A stretch of DNA of 41,977 nt from Flavobacterium nitrogenifigens. Lineage in GTDB: Bacteria; Bacteroidota; Bacteroidia; Flavobacteriales; Flavobacteriaceae. How positions within the stretch are numbered: position 1 is the stretch's first letter; the number at the start of each line of letters is the position of its first letter. Both the position numbers and the translations under genes were made by a program. Below, in pieces: positions 31,443-39,927 of the stretch. Below the pieces are notes generated by a model. The model worked only from the letters and a program-made list of their open reading frames with translations, made no database searches and had not been told where the DNA came from. The DNA is taken from the NCBI RefSeq assembly GCF_003254565.1, contig NZ_QJRI01000154.1, positions 1 through 41,977 of the forward strand. Direction: 5' to 3'.

Positions 31443-31892
31443 ATGCAAAAAAACGCATTACACATTTTATTGGCCGATGATGATGAAGATGACCGTCTTT
31501 TCTTTAAAGATGCTTTTGAAGAAATAAAAATTCAAACTAATGTAAGTTTTGTTCATGACGGTATGCAACTTATGGATCATTTAATGAACACAGACAATAA
31601 ACTTCCAGATATTTTGTTTCTAGATTTAAACATGCCTAAGAAAACAGGTAAAGAATGTTTGATTGAAATCAAAAAAACGGATCATCTAAAAGATATAATT
31701 ATTGCCATTTATTCTACTTCTTCTTCAGAAGAAGATATCGAAGATACCTTTATTCAAGGCGCCAATATTTACATCAAAAAGCCAAGCGATTTCAATACAC
31801 TCAAAAAAATAATTAATGAAGTCGTGACTGTAAATTGGCATTATCATACTTCAGGTTTAAACCGTGATAATTTCTTGCTGCGACTAAAATAA
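31443..31892 (+). CDS. single-domain response regulator (CheY-like)
   Basis: The 149-residue product is only a receiver domain. Visible: the acidic pocket LLADDDEDDRLFF, phosphoacceptor Asp61 in DILFLDLNMPKKTGKECL, the switch STSSS and Lys in IYIKKPSDF. It has no output domain, so it acts by protein contacts, probably in a phosphorelay with the kinase whose gene starts 14 bases downstream. The HTH protein encoded just upstream may be its partner; this is inferred from order and spacing. Confidence 0.9.
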   Translation: MQKNALHILLADDDEDDRLFFKDAFEEIKIQTNVSFVHDGMQLMDHLMNTDNKLPDILFLDLNMPKKTGKECLIEIKKTDHLKDIIIAIYSTSSSEEDIEDTFIQGANIYIKKPSDFNTLKKIINEVVTVNWHYHTSGLNRDNFLLRLK

Positions 31893-31905
31893 AAGCATAC
31901 CAATA

Positions 31906-33693
31906 ATGAAGTGGATACCAAATTTTAATTCTTCAAACTCTTTGAGAGTTATTTTTGTAATCGCAGTTTTCATTCTGTTATTCCTTTCTTCAATTGCTTA
32001 CAAACATAACCAGGACTTGAATGAATCGAGCAAACTGGTTATGCATACATACGAAATCAACATTCAGCTCGAACGATTAATGTCGGCTATTAAAGATGCT
32101 GAAACGGGCCAGCGAGGGTATATTATCACTCGCAACGCCCGTTTTTTAACTCCGTACATCTATTCTCGAGATAAGGTAAATACTTCATTTATTACCTTAA
32201 AAAAATTGACTGCCGATAATCCGAGACAGCAGGATAATCTCCAAAAACTTTTCAAACTCATTACCCAGCGTTTTGTTTCTTTTGAAAACTGTCTAAAATA
32301 CAGCAATCCAAAAACCTACGACAAAAGAAAACTGGACAATCATATGTTTGGCGGTCGTATTTTAATGGAAAACATCCGCTTTAAAGTGGACGAAATGAAC
32401 GACATCGAAAAAGATTTCCTCAAGAAAAGACTTAAAATTTACGATTCAGAAATCTCTTTGAGTCCGCTATTTTCTATTTCTTTATTTTTGGTGGCTTTGA
32501 GTTTTATTCTATTGGGTTATCGCCAAATTAGTCGTGATTTTGAGCGTTTGAAAATATTCAATAAAAAACTTCTTATTTCTAGCGGTTTAATTTCTGAGTC
32601 TGAAAATATTGGAAAATTCAGCACTTGGCAGTGGGATTTGGATTCTGATAAAATTGATTTTTCAGACAACCAGTTTCGTTTATTAGGTCTAGAACCTAGA
32701 TCTTTTGCACCAAACAAAGCTACCCTTATAAAATATGTCCATCCAGAAGACAAAGAATCTGTTGCTAAAGCAATAGATGGAATCCTAGAAAAGAAACATC
32801 TTCCGTTTGTATACTACAAAATTGTACGCCCAGATTTTGAAGTACGTTATTTTAAGACAACAGGTAAATTGGTGACTGATCAGCAAGGCAGTAAAATTTT
32901 ACTTGGAATTAATTTTGACATTACAGACGAACATCTTTTGAATATTGAGCTTCAGGAACGAAATAAAGAGCTAGAAAAAAGCAACAAAGAGCTGGCTTCT
33001 TTTAACCATGTGGCCAGTCACGATTTGCAAGAACCGCTTAGAAAAATACAGACTTTTATTTCGAGAGTTTCCAGCGCTGATAAAGAAGTTATGTCTGAAA
33101 GCGGAAAAAATTACATCACCAAAATAGAGAGTTCCGCAAAAAGAATGCGTGTTTTAATAGACGATCTTCTTTTGTTTTCAAGAACCAATACAACCAAAAA
33201 GGAATTCATTAAAACGAATCTTAACGAACTTCTAGACAATACAGAATCTGAATTGGCTGAAATTATAGAAGAAAAGAAAGCCGTAATTCAGCGCATTGGA
33301 AAACTTCCGAAACTTTCTGTTATTCCGTATCAGATCGAACAGCTGTTTATCAATTTAATTGGAAATTCATTAAAATACAGCGAACCTAATGTTGAACCTC
33401 AAATTTCTATTTCGAGCGAAAAAGTAAACTCTGCCGATTATCCTGAAATATTAGAACAGTCTATAAAAAAGTTCCATAAAATCACTTTTACGGATAACGG
33501 AATGGGATTTGATCCTCAGTTTAAAGAAACCATTTTTATTCTTTTTCAACGTCTTCATTCCAAAACAGATTATCCAGGAACCGGAATCGGATTGGCCATC
33601 TGCAAGAAGATTGTAGAGAACCATAAAGGCCATATTGTAGCCGACAGCACTTTAGGCAAAGGCTCTATATTTACAGTGTTTCTACCCGATTAA
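31906..33693 (+). CDS. CHASE3-PAS sensor histidine kinase
   Basis: The 595-residue membrane protein has a first membrane segment (VIFVIAVFILLFLSSIAY), a CHASE3 extracellular sensor (residues ~35-180, with IKDAETGQRGYIITRN), a second membrane segment near 185-205 (LFSISLFLVALSFILLGY), a PAS domain (~230-345, GKFSTWQWDLDSDKIDFSD), a coiled-coil, then HisKA with phospho-His372 (HVASHDLQEPLRKIQTFISR) and HATPase with N box (NLIGNSLKYSEP), G1 (DNGMGFDP) and G2 (GTGIGLAICKKIVENHKGHI). It lacks its own receiver, so the adjacent single-domain regulator is the likely partner. CHASE3 ligands are generally unknown. Confidence 0.9.
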   Translation: MKWIPNFNSSNSLRVIFVIAVFILLFLSSIAYKHNQDLNESSKLVMHTYEINIQLERLMSAIKDAETGQRGYIITRNARFLTPYIYSRDKVNTSFITLKKLTADNPRQQDNLQKLFKLITQRFVSFENCLKYSNPKTYDKRKLDNHMFGGRILMENIRFKVDEMNDIEKDFLKKRLKIYDSEISLSPLFSISLFLVALSFILLGYRQISRDFERLKIFNKKLLISSGLISESENIGKFSTWQWDLDSDKIDFSDNQFRLLGLEPRSFAPNKATLIKYVHPEDKESVAKAIDGILEKKHLPFVYYKIVRPDFEVRYFKTTGKLVTDQQGSKILLGINFDITDEHLLNIELQERNKELEKSNKELASFNHVASHDLQEPLRKIQTFISRVSSADKEVMSESGKNYITKIESSAKRMRVLIDDLLLFSRTNTTKKEFIKTNLNELLDNTESELAEIIEEKKAVIQRIGKLPKLSVIPYQIEQLFINLIGNSLKYSEPNVEPQISISSEKVNSADYPEILEQSIKKFHKITFTDNGMGFDPQFKETIFILFQRLHSKTDYPGTGIGLAICKKIVENHKGHIVADSTLGKGSIFTVFLPD

Positions 33694-33717
33694 ACTTCAT
33701 TAAAAAATCACATAAAA

Positions 33718-33763
33718 AGCGTTATATAAATCCGTTATGGGAATTATATAACGTTTCTTTTTT
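33718..33763 (+). terminator. terminator of the regulator/kinase operon
   Basis: CGTTATATAA pairs with TTATATAACG with extra pairs (TCC/GGGA) around GTTAT, then TTTCTTTTTT. Confidence 0.8.
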
Positions 33764-33827
33764 ATGCTGTAAAGCAAAATCTTTCATTCGTTGCCATCTT
33801 TGTAATGTAATACTTTAGGAAGTAATA

Positions 33828-34397
33828 ATGAAAGCAATTCCCCCCTTAAAAGCTTCAATTTTCAAAGTTCTTTTTTCGATCCTTTTAATTTTATGCATCA
33901 CGTCTTGCAGAAAAATTAATCCGATAGAAAATACTTTGAAGAACCAAGCTTTTGCAAAAAATGACCGAGAAGAAACAGAGGTTTTCTTTTTTATATCTAC
34001 GGCAAATGTAAGTAAGACCATTATTTCTAAAAGTCAGATTGCACAACAAAAAAGTTCAGATGTAATTGTTCAGGAATTAAGCAAAAGAATAGAAGTTCAA
34101 GAGAGCCAATTGCTGGAAGCAATAACCACAATGGCCACATCAAAGCTCATTGTCATTACTGAAATAAATGCCACGCACAAAAGAGACCTGTACAACCTCA
34201 TTGATGCCAATGGTTATGATTTTAACAGCATTTATTTAAATGCTATGACAGATGCGATCTGCAACCAAATTGAGTTACTCGAAGCAATTTCTAGAGAAAC
34301 AAACGACAAAGAAATTCTCGAACTAGTTCTTCGCTTTCTGCCACAACAATACAGACTCTTACGAGAGACTGAACGAATAAAAAGACAAAATGTATAA
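33828..34397 (+). CDS. DUF4142-like lipoprotein
   Basis: The 189-residue product has a lipoprotein signal (VLFSILLILCITSC) and an all-helical ferritin-like DUF4142 body: FFISTANVSKTIISKSQIAQ, QKSSDVIVQELSKRIEVQES, DLYNLIDANGYDFNSIYLNA and LRFLPQQYRLLRETERI. Family members are periplasmic and associated with envelope or general stress; no metal-binding residues stand out. It starts the group of small envelope genes to 36.4 kb, with gaps of 30-60 bases, and may be co-transcribed with them. Confidence 0.75.
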   Translation: MKAIPPLKASIFKVLFSILLILCITSCRKINPIENTLKNQAFAKNDREETEVFFFISTANVSKTIISKSQIAQQKSSDVIVQELSKRIEVQESQLLEAITTMATSKLIVITEINATHKRDLYNLIDANGYDFNSIYLNAMTDAICNQIELLEAISRETNDKEILELVLRFLPQQYRLLRETERIKRQNV

Positions 34398-34441
34398 ACG
34401 TCTATTATCTATTTATCTATCTATTAACTAATTTTTTTACT

Positions 34442-35083
34442 ATGAAATTACACGCCAAATTTTTATGCGCCTTAACATTTTTTTTAACAGCATCATTCGG
34501 AATGCTGCACGCTCAGGACAATAATGTAAATACCGAATTCGGTGTAAAAGGAGGATTCAACATGTCCAACCTATACCAAAGTGAAGCTGACGATGAAAAT
34601 ATTTTATACGGATTCAATGCTGGAGTTTATGCCACACTTCCTATTTCAGATTTTGTAGCCATTCAGCCAGAGATTTTATTTACTACAAAAGGTTCAGAAT
34701 TAGAATATAATAATGCTTTTGCATCAGGAAGTACAAAATTCAGACTGAATTATATCGAAGTACCTCTTTTAGTGAGAGTAAATGTGACAAAAAACTTTAA
34801 CATTCATGCCGGCGGTTATGCTTCCTATTTAGTAAGCTCTAAAGTAAGTGGAGATGGAACTTTTGACTTCGACCAAAATATTGACGCAGACGATCTAGCA
34901 AGATTTGATGCAGGTCTTTCTGCAGGTGTTGGAGTAGATTTTAACCCAATCAGCATCGGATTGCGTTATAATTATGGTTTAACTACTATTGGTAAAGAAC
35001 GAACTATTGCAGGAACAACCTTTACGTTTCCGGACGCAAAAAACAGTAACCTGTCATTATATCTTTCTTATAAGTTAAACTAA
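34442..35083 (+). CDS. outer-membrane beta-barrel protein (porin family, PF13568)
   Basis: The 213-residue product has a signal peptide (LTFFLTASFGMLHAQ) and an eight-stranded barrel pattern: FGVKGGFNMSNLY, YGFNAGVYATLPISDFVAIQ, PEILFTTKGSELEY, LNYIEVPLLVRVNVTKNFNI, HAGGYASYLVS, FDAGLSAGVGVDFNPISIGL and a final strand ending LSLYLSYKLN. This is the common 'outer membrane protein beta-barrel' family of Bacteroidota; transport function is not established. Confidence 0.9.
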   Translation: MKLHAKFLCALTFFLTASFGMLHAQDNNVNTEFGVKGGFNMSNLYQSEADDENILYGFNAGVYATLPISDFVAIQPEILFTTKGSELEYNNAFASGSTKFRLNYIEVPLLVRVNVTKNFNIHAGGYASYLVSSKVSGDGTFDFDQNIDADDLARFDAGLSAGVGVDFNPISIGLRYNYGLTTIGKERTIAGTTFTFPDAKNSNLSLYLSYKLN

Positions 35084-35120
35084 CAAGAAATTGATTTATT
35101 AACCGATAAAATAAAAAGCC

Positions 35121-35273
35121 ATGTCAAACTTATTATATACCATCGCAGTAATTCTGGTGATACTTTGGGCTCTCGGGTTCTTTGTTTACAGTTTCGGAAG
35201 CATTATCCATATTCTGTTGGTAATTGCCATTATTGCCGTATTGCTTCGCTTAATTAAAGGTCGCGAAGTCTAA
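35121..35273 (+). CDS. Lmo0937-family small membrane protein
   Basis: The 50-residue product is MSNLLYTIAVILVILWALGF, then VYSFGSIIHILLVIAIIAV and LLRLIKGREV: two membrane helices with a short turn. It matches the Lmo0937 family pattern (LLYTIAVILxxLWLLGF ... GxxIHILLVIAxxxxxxRLI). The family is small, of unknown function and often found among stress-induced genes. Start context (AAAAAGCCATG) and spacing of 37 bases to the upstream gene support it. Confidence 0.85.
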   Translation: MSNLLYTIAVILVILWALGFFVYSFGSIIHILLVIAIIAVLLRLIKGREV

Positions 35274-35332
35274 AAACCACATGTATTAAATCAACAAATT
35301 ATTAAATATTAATCCATTTAAAATTTATTATT

Positions 35333-35617
35333 ATGAAAACTAGCACAACAATTTTAGGAATTTTAGGAGCCGCAGCGGCGGGAGCAGCAATAGGAATTTT
35401 ATTTGCTCCAGATAAAGGATCAAACACCAGAAAAAAAATCAAAGATAAATCAAAAGATTACAGCGATAACCTGAAAACAAAATTTGATGGTGTTGTAAGC
35501 AAAATCACTTCAAATGGTAAAGATATTATCGAAGAGGGGAAATCTAAACTTAACCAAGTTAAAGAAGATTTCAACACCTTGAAAGACGATGTTAAAACAG
35601 TAAAATCAAACTATTAA
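35333..35617 (+). CDS. YtxH-domain protein
   Basis: The 94-residue product starts with a glycine/alanine-rich membrane segment (ILGILGAAAAGAAIGILFAP) followed by DKGSNTRKKIKDKSKDYSDN and a long amphipathic helix. This is the YtxH/general stress-type domain of Firmicutes and Bacteroidota: one membrane segment and a charged coiled tail. In Bacillus such genes belong to the sigma-B stress response; here the function is inferred from family and neighbours. Confidence 0.9.
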   Translation: MKTSTTILGILGAAAAGAAIGILFAPDKGSNTRKKIKDKSKDYSDNLKTKFDGVVSKITSNGKDIIEEGKSKLNQVKEDFNTLKDDVKTVKSNY

Positions 35618-35665
35618 TATCAAAATATTAATTAGTAAAATTTTGAAACCACAAAACCTTATATC

Positions 35666-36025
35666 ATGGAACCAAATGCAACAACAAACGAGAATTTAAA
35701 TCTTTATGAAAAGGCAGAGAACTATGCTAAAACAAGTTTAGAATTATTAAAATTAAAAACAGTATGTTCTGTTGCCGATGGTGCTTCATCATTAGCTTCA
35801 AAGATAGCAATTGGTATTGTTGTTGCATTTTTTACTTTGTTCCTAAATATCGGGATTAGTTTGTGGATTGGCAAAGAACTGGGAGAGTATTACTATGGCT
35901 TTTTTATTATGGCGCTATTCTATCTTATCTTAGTGATTGTTGTGGTGAAATCACACCATAAATTGATAAAAACACCAATTGGAAATACAATTATCTCCAG
36001 TATTCTAAAAGAAACAAAAAACTGA
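35666..36025 (+). CDS. phage-holin-family-like membrane protein
   Basis: The 119-residue product starts with a helix of charged residues (NLYEKAENYAKTSLELLKLK), then two membrane segments (IAIGIVVAFFTLFLNIGISL and YGFFIMALFYLILVIVVV) and a basic C-terminus. This is the layout of Bacteroidota proteins named 'phage holin family', usually chromosomal and found next to YtxH genes; a role in lysis is not implied. It follows YtxH by 48 bases. Confidence 0.75.
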   Translation: MEPNATTNENLNLYEKAENYAKTSLELLKLKTVCSVADGASSLASKIAIGIVVAFFTLFLNIGISLWIGKELGEYYYGFFIMALFYLILVIVVVKSHHKLIKTPIGNTIISSILKETKN

Positions 36026-36053
36026 TTTGATTTATTAATAAACCGAAAAATCT

Positions 36054-36401
36054 ATGGAGGCTATTTACAATATTGATCAGTTAAATCGAAAAATTGAGGA
36101 ATTAGAAATTCGCCAAGATAAAGAATGGTCCGATATAAAAGACGAAATCGACGAGATTAAGAACAATCTAAAACCTATTAATCTCATTAGAAACACGGTC
36201 GAAGAAATCAACGAAACTGTTGGCTTTAAAAGCCATATCGCTCAATCGGCAATCAGTATCGGAATTGGTTATCTCGCCAAAAGATTTATTGTCGGAAAAG
36301 GTGATTCGATGTTCAAAGGAATCCTAGGTTCTATAGTTCAGCTTATTGTAACCAATCTGGTTTCGAAACCTCATCATGAATCTGAAGAAGAAGATTCTTA
36401 A
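36054..36401 (+). CDS. hypothetical coiled-coil protein of the YtxH/holin gene group
   Basis: The 115-residue product has an N-terminal coiled coil (LNRKIEELEIRQDKEWSDIK), then a segment LKPINLIRNTVEEINETVGF and a glycine-rich hydrophobic stretch (SAISIGIGYLAKRFIVGKG) ending in HHESEEEDS. Similar proteins with 'LKPINLI...' and 'G..G.LSKK' patterns occur next to YtxH and holin-like genes in flavobacteria. No function known; probably membrane-associated. Confidence 0.75.
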   Translation: MEAIYNIDQLNRKIEELEIRQDKEWSDIKDEIDEIKNNLKPINLIRNTVEEINETVGFKSHIAQSAISIGIGYLAKRFIVGKGDSMFKGILGSIVQLIVTNLVSKPHHESEEEDS

Positions 36402-36445
36402 TACGAACCGTCTAGAGAGTATTTGTCTAACTTAATTTAATTATT

Positions 36446-36544
36446 ATGGAAAAGTTTAGCGAAATAGTAATAAAAAATGGTGTATACGTTTACTCGAATC
36501 TATATAAATGTTTTGAATATACTAGGGTATTTTTAGGGATATAG
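36446..36544 (+). CDS. possible 32-residue small protein
   Basis: An open frame MEKFSEIVIKNGVYVYSNLY then KCFEYTRVFLGI follows the 115-residue gene by 44 bases, with the same AATTTAATTATTATG start context as neighbouring genes. It may be a small last gene of the operon or a truncated remnant. Composition is compatible with a short amphipathic helix. No homologue recalled. Confidence 0.3.
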   Translation: MEKFSEIVIKNGVYVYSNLYKCFEYTRVFLGI

Positions 36545-36733
36545 CTTTTTTTTAAAGTTGCTAAGGTTCTGAGATACTAAGATTCTAAGTTTTTTTTTAA
36601 GATTCTGTGAATCTTTTTACCTTGACTTGGTATTAAAGAAAAAGCAAAAAAAACAGCATCACTTTGTGATGCTGTTTTTTTATACTTTAAACTAAAAAGC
36701 TTAGCATCTTAGTAGCTTAGCAACTTAGCAACT
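36545..36733. repeat. CTAAG low-complexity repeats around a terminator
   Basis: GTTGCTAAGGTTCTGAGATA and CTAAGATTCTAAG at 36555-36590, and the inverse GCTTAGCATCTTAGTAGCTT at 36699-36733. They flank the terminator at 36646. Confidence 0.6.
36646..36682. terminator. bidirectional terminator between convergent genes
   Basis: AAAACAGCATCA pairs with TGATGCTGTTTT across CTTTG, A- and T-runs on both sides. Confidence 0.9.
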
Positions 36734-38065
36734 TTACCTATAATCCTGATAAATCGGTAATTTCAAACCTGCATAAATATTACAGCCTTTTGAATTGTTT
36801 GAGAACAGACTCGAAAAAAGAGTTCCTGAACCAATAAATATTGGACCGGCTCTAAAACCTGCTCCTATTGCCGTTCCGCTATATTGCATGTACGTGACAG
36901 GAACATAAAAACTGAATTGTCTTGTTTCGAATCTTGGCGTAAAAGTTACTGAATTGGCAATGGCAGTTCCGTTTACCTTTTTGGCGTCTACAAGGCTGAA
37001 ATCACCACTTAGATTTAAGTAAAAACGCTGATCGATATTCCAGTCAAAATTGGTGTGCAAAGCCGTTGGAAGATTTGCTTTTACTCCTTTTTTTGATGAG
37101 ATTTTGGTATAATTCGAATCGAAAAAATCAAAAATATCGTCTGCATCATCGATATCTTGCTGCGTTACTCTTCCTGTAATATTATAAGTATTTTCGACAA
37201 TGTTTTTATAATTTACTTTTCCAATATCGGTTACAGAAGCCGCTGCTTTAAACTTATAACGGTTTCCTGCACAAGAATGGCAATTGGTGCGGTATTCGTA
37301 TGTAAAACCCAAATCTACGCCTACACCAGCCGAAGCCGCATCAAACTTCGGATCATCTCCGTTTGCATAATCGTAACTTGCGGCAGTTCTTATAGTTCCT
37401 GTAGATACATATTCGCTTAAAGTAGGATCTGCGTTATTTTTATTGAACGCCACGCTCACATCACTTCCGTTGATATAGCCGTTTATTCCCGCCATTAAAT
37501 ATTTTAAAGTTATTCCGCCTTTAACAAAATGATCATCACGATCCAACAAAACCGTTGCATAACTCGCCCCAATCTCTGCCCAAGAATTGGTAACCCCATT
37601 CGGATTCCCACCTGTGATTAAAAAACTATTGGAAGCATCCATATCTTTGTTCACCTCATCAATAAGCTGTCCGTTTATGCCAACGAGATTTGTAACGCTT
37701 CGCACACGCGAAAAAAGTGCTATGCTGTGCGCAGGCGTAATATTCATCATAAAAGAAGGCCCGAGAATATCAACATTAAAATTTCCTTTGTTATTCGATT
37801 TGAAAGTTTTACTGGCATCAGTCGCCAAATCATAATCGCCGTCTAATGCATCTAAAATATTAACTCCGTACAAATCATTCTGCCCTGTTCCGCTTGCCGA
37901 GAAAATCGTAACATCGGCACGATACTTAGATTCGACAATATTAGACGGATTAAATATAGCACTCTGAATTCCGGCATAATTATCATCCCTGAACCCGAAA
38001 TACGATTGCGACCGCGCATAAAAAAAGCTTCCAAAGAAGCAAAATAAGAGTAAAGTTTTCTTCAT
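36734..38065 (-). CDS. DUF5723-type outer-membrane protein
   Basis: The 443-residue product has a signal peptide (LLLFCFFGSFFYARSQ) and a beta-barrel resembling DUF5723/PorV-like proteins of Bacteroidota: GFRDDNYAGIQSAIFNPSNI, FNVDILGPSFMMNITPAHSI, YEYRTNCHSCAGNRYKFKAA, VTDIGKVNYKNI and a C-terminal CNIYAGLKLPIYQDYR. Many family members carry an extra C-terminal OmpA domain; this one ends after the barrel. The CHSC motif could form a disulfide or bind metal. Function unknown. Confidence 0.8.
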   Translation of the reverse strand: MKKTLLLFCFFGSFFYARSQSYFGFRDDNYAGIQSAIFNPSNIVESKYRADVTIFSASGTGQNDLYGVNILDALDGDYDLATDASKTFKSNNKGNFNVDILGPSFMMNITPAHSIALFSRVRSVTNLVGINGQLIDEVNKDMDASNSFLITGGNPNGVTNSWAEIGASYATVLLDRDDHFVKGGITLKYLMAGINGYINGSDVSVAFNKNNADPTLSEYVSTGTIRTAASYDYANGDDPKFDAASAGVGVDLGFTYEYRTNCHSCAGNRYKFKAAASVTDIGKVNYKNIVENTYNITGRVTQQDIDDADDIFDFFDSNYTKISSKKGVKANLPTALHTNFDWNIDQRFYLNLSGDFSLVDAKKVNGTAIANSVTFTPRFETRQFSFYVPVTYMQYSGTAIGAGFRAGPIFIGSGTLFSSLFSNNSKGCNIYAGLKLPIYQDYR

Positions 38066-38331
38066 AAATTAATGTTAGTTAGTTGTTTTGAGCACAGCAA
38101 ATATGAGTTAAAAAAATTAAAAAAAATAGATTTTTTTTGAAGATGCTAAGCTACTAAGACGCTATCCCGATAGCTATCGGGACTAAGTTTTACAATCGGT
38201 ATTATAAATCTTACTTCGTAAGATTGTTGTTGTAGTATTGCTCTTTATTTTTTTGAGATTCTGAGATGCTATTCCGATAGCTATCGGAACTAAGCTTTTT
38301 CCAATCTTTGATATTTTTTTTTCCATAAAAA

Positions 38332-38352
38332 AAGCCGAACAAAGTTCGGCTT
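38332..38352. terminator. hairpin AAGCCGAACAAAGTTCGGCTT, copy 1
   Basis: Nine-base stem with loop AAA and A-run before; on the minus strand GCCGAACTTTGTTCGGC then TTTTTTT. Part of a duplicated block downstream of prfA. Confidence 0.8.
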
Positions 38353-38430
38353 AAATATATTTTATGTTCGAAGAAGAAAACTTAGAACCTTAGAATCTCA
38401 GCAACTTTGACAAATTCATTGCGTTCCAGC

Positions 38431-38451
38431 GGTTGAAACCGCTGGCTATGT
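38431..38451. repeat. REP-like hairpin CCAGCGGTTGAAACCGCTGG
   Basis: CCAGCGGTT-GA-AACCGCTGG followed by CTAT. It is the same element as the right arm at 14062-14085 (CCCGTGGTTGAAACCACGGG, CTAT) with paired, compensatory changes in the stem. Confidence 0.75.
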
Positions 38452-38527
38452 TTTTTTTGAGATGCTAAGATACTAAGTTGCTAAGATTCTAAGTTTCTTC
38501 CAATCTTCCGTATTTCTTTACACAAAA

Positions 38528-38550
38528 AAAGCCGAACAAAGTTCGGCTTT
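38528..38550. terminator. prfA terminator, copy 2 of the GCCGAAC hairpin
   Basis: AAAGCCGAAC-AAA-GTTCGGCTTT with A-run; on the minus strand this is the first strong terminator after the prfA stop codon. Confidence 0.85.
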
Positions 38551-38621
38551 AAATATATTTTATGCTCAAAGAGAAAAAACCTCTGAACCTTTGAACCTAT
38601 GTCCCTTTGAACCTGTGTACT

Positions 38622-39698
38622 TTAGTACACCTCAGAAGCTTCCTTCAATTTCTCCATATTATTAACCAGCTGAAGCTCAGAAACGATTTTCTGAATATCA
38701 CCGTTCATGATGTTTCCTAAATCGTAAAGCGTTAAACCAATACGGTGATCGGTTACACGACCTTGCGCGTAGTTGTATGTACGGATTTTTGCCGAACGGT
38801 CTCCAGAACTTACCTGAGAACTACGTTTTTTAGCATCTTCTTCCTGCTTTTTGGCCAATTCCATTTCGTACAAACGAGAACGTAATACCATCAAAGCCTT
38901 ATCTTTATTCTTATGTTGCGATTTCTCATCCTGACATTGCGCCACCAATCCTGTTGGAATGTGCGTTAAACGTACAGCCGATTTCGTAGTATTTACCGAT
39001 TGTCCTCCAGGTCCAGACGAACAGAAGAAATCTACACGAACATCGTTCATATCTACCTGAACATCAAACTCCTCAGCTTCTGGCAAAACCATAACCGTAG
39101 CAGCCGATGTATGCACACGTCCTTGAGTTTCTGTCTGCGGAACACGCTGTACACGGTGAACACCCGCTTCAAACTTCAAAGTTCCGTATACATCTTCTCC
39201 AGTAACCTCAAAAATAACCTCTTTGAAACCTCCAGAAGTACCCTCATTCATATCTACAACAGATGATCTCCATCCCATAGATTCACAATATTTCGTGTAC
39301 ATTCTAAACAAGTCACCAGCAAAAATACTCGCTTCGTCCCCACCCGTTCCGGCGCGGATCTCCACCATTACGTTTTTCGCGTCTTCAGGATCTTTAGGAA
39401 TAAGCATAAATTTGATTTCCTCCTCCAATTCTGGCAGACGTTCTTTTGCTTCATCCAATTGCATTTTGGCCATTTCCACCATTTCAGCATCACTTCCGTC
39501 AGCAATAATTTCGTTTGCTTCGTCGATGTTTGCCAAAATTATGATGTACTCTTCTCTCTTTTCAACAAGCGCTTTTATCCCTTTATATTCTTGGTTAAGC
39601 TGCTTATAACGTTTTTGATCAGAAATAACATCCGGCTGAATAATCAAATCCGAAATCTCATCGAAACGCTGCTTTACATATTGAAGTCTATCTAACAT
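38622..39698 (-). CDS. prfA: peptide chain release factor 1
   Basis: The 358-residue product recognises UAA and UAG stop codons in the ribosomal A site and triggers peptide release. The GGQ catalytic motif is in [20 protein letters not shown]. The codon-recognition tripeptide P-x-T is PQT in [20 protein letters not shown] (RF2 would have SPF). Length is normal (about 360). The Gln of GGQ would be methylated by PrmC. A TAATTTTG -7 box lies upstream and a structured RNA candidate sits further up. Confidence 0.95.
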   Translation of the reverse strand: MLDRLQYVKQRFDEISDLIIQPDVISDQKRYKQLNQEYKGIKALVEKREEYIIILANIDEANEIIADGSDAEMVEMAKMQLDEAKERLPELEEEIKFMLIPKDPEDAKNVMVEIRAGTGGDEASIFAGDLFRMYTKYCESMGWRSSVVDMNEGTSGGFKEVIFEVTGEDVYGTLKFEAGVHRVQRVPQTETQGRVHTSAATVMVLPEAEEFDVQVDMNDVRVDFFCSSGPGGQSVNTTKSAVRLTHIPTGLVAQCQDEKSQHKNKDKALMVLRSRLYEMELAKKQEEDAKKRSSQVSSGDRSAKIRTYNYAQGRVTDHRIGLTLYDLGNIMNGDIQKIVSELQLVNNMEKLKEASEVY

Positions 39699-39722
39699 TT
39701 TCTAATTCCTTTTATTGGACGG

Positions 39723-39730
39723 CAAAATTA
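39723..39730 (-). promoter_or_regulatory. -7 box TAATTTTG of prfA
   Basis: Exact TAnnTTTG on the minus strand within TTTTGTAATTTTGCCG, about 25 bases before the ATG; nearly the same word precedes pyrF. Confidence 0.55.
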
Positions 39731-39810
39731 CAAAATTTTTATCGAAAATTCTAGTGTTCATTTTTTGCGGAATTTAAGTTGAATATTTAGTGGAATTGTA
39801 ATAATTTTTA

Positions 39811-39893
39811 GGAGCTGTTTCCTGCTATCCGTTACAATCTTTTGTGCCGAACCCCGGCATAAAAGGATTTCCACTTCTATCAGGGCTAGGGCT
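39811..39893 (-). ncRNA. conserved flavobacterial structured RNA candidate
   Basis: On the minus strand AGCCCTAGCCCTGATAGAAG, then GGAAATC and a long hairpin (AATCCTTTTATGCCG with CGGCACAAAAGATT, loop GGGTT), then AACGGATAGCAGGAAAC and AGCTCC. I recall near-identical segments (AGCCC-GATAG-AG-GG ... hairpin ... GGATAGCAGGAAA-AGCTCC) between many genes of Flavobacterium and relatives, with covarying hairpins. It may be the 'Flavo-1' RNA motif, but I cannot verify the name. It lies about 110 bases upstream of prfA on the same strand. Function unknown. Confidence 0.55.
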
Positions 39894-39911
39894 TTGGTTT
39901 TCATAATTCTG

Positions 39912-39927
39912 TTTACGGTTTTCCGTA
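39912..39927. promoter_or_regulatory. palindrome TTACGG-TTTT-CCGTAA
   Basis: Perfect 6-bp inverted repeat about 20 bases upstream (minus strand) of the structured RNA candidate. It could be an operator or part of the RNA element. Confidence 0.35.

Larger units (their letters stand above)
38066..38621. repeat. repeat-rich intergenic region (556 bp)
   Basis: No gene. It holds two palindromes TCCCGATAGCTATCGGGA (38165-38182) and TTCCGATAGCTATCGGAA (38274-38291), CTAAG-type repeats (38138, 38379, 38456), a duplicated terminator block (38328-38400 and 38521-38590, both with GCCGAACAAAGTTCGGC), a REP-like hairpin at 38431-38451, and CCTTTGAACC repeats at 38578-38618. Confidence 0.75.
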
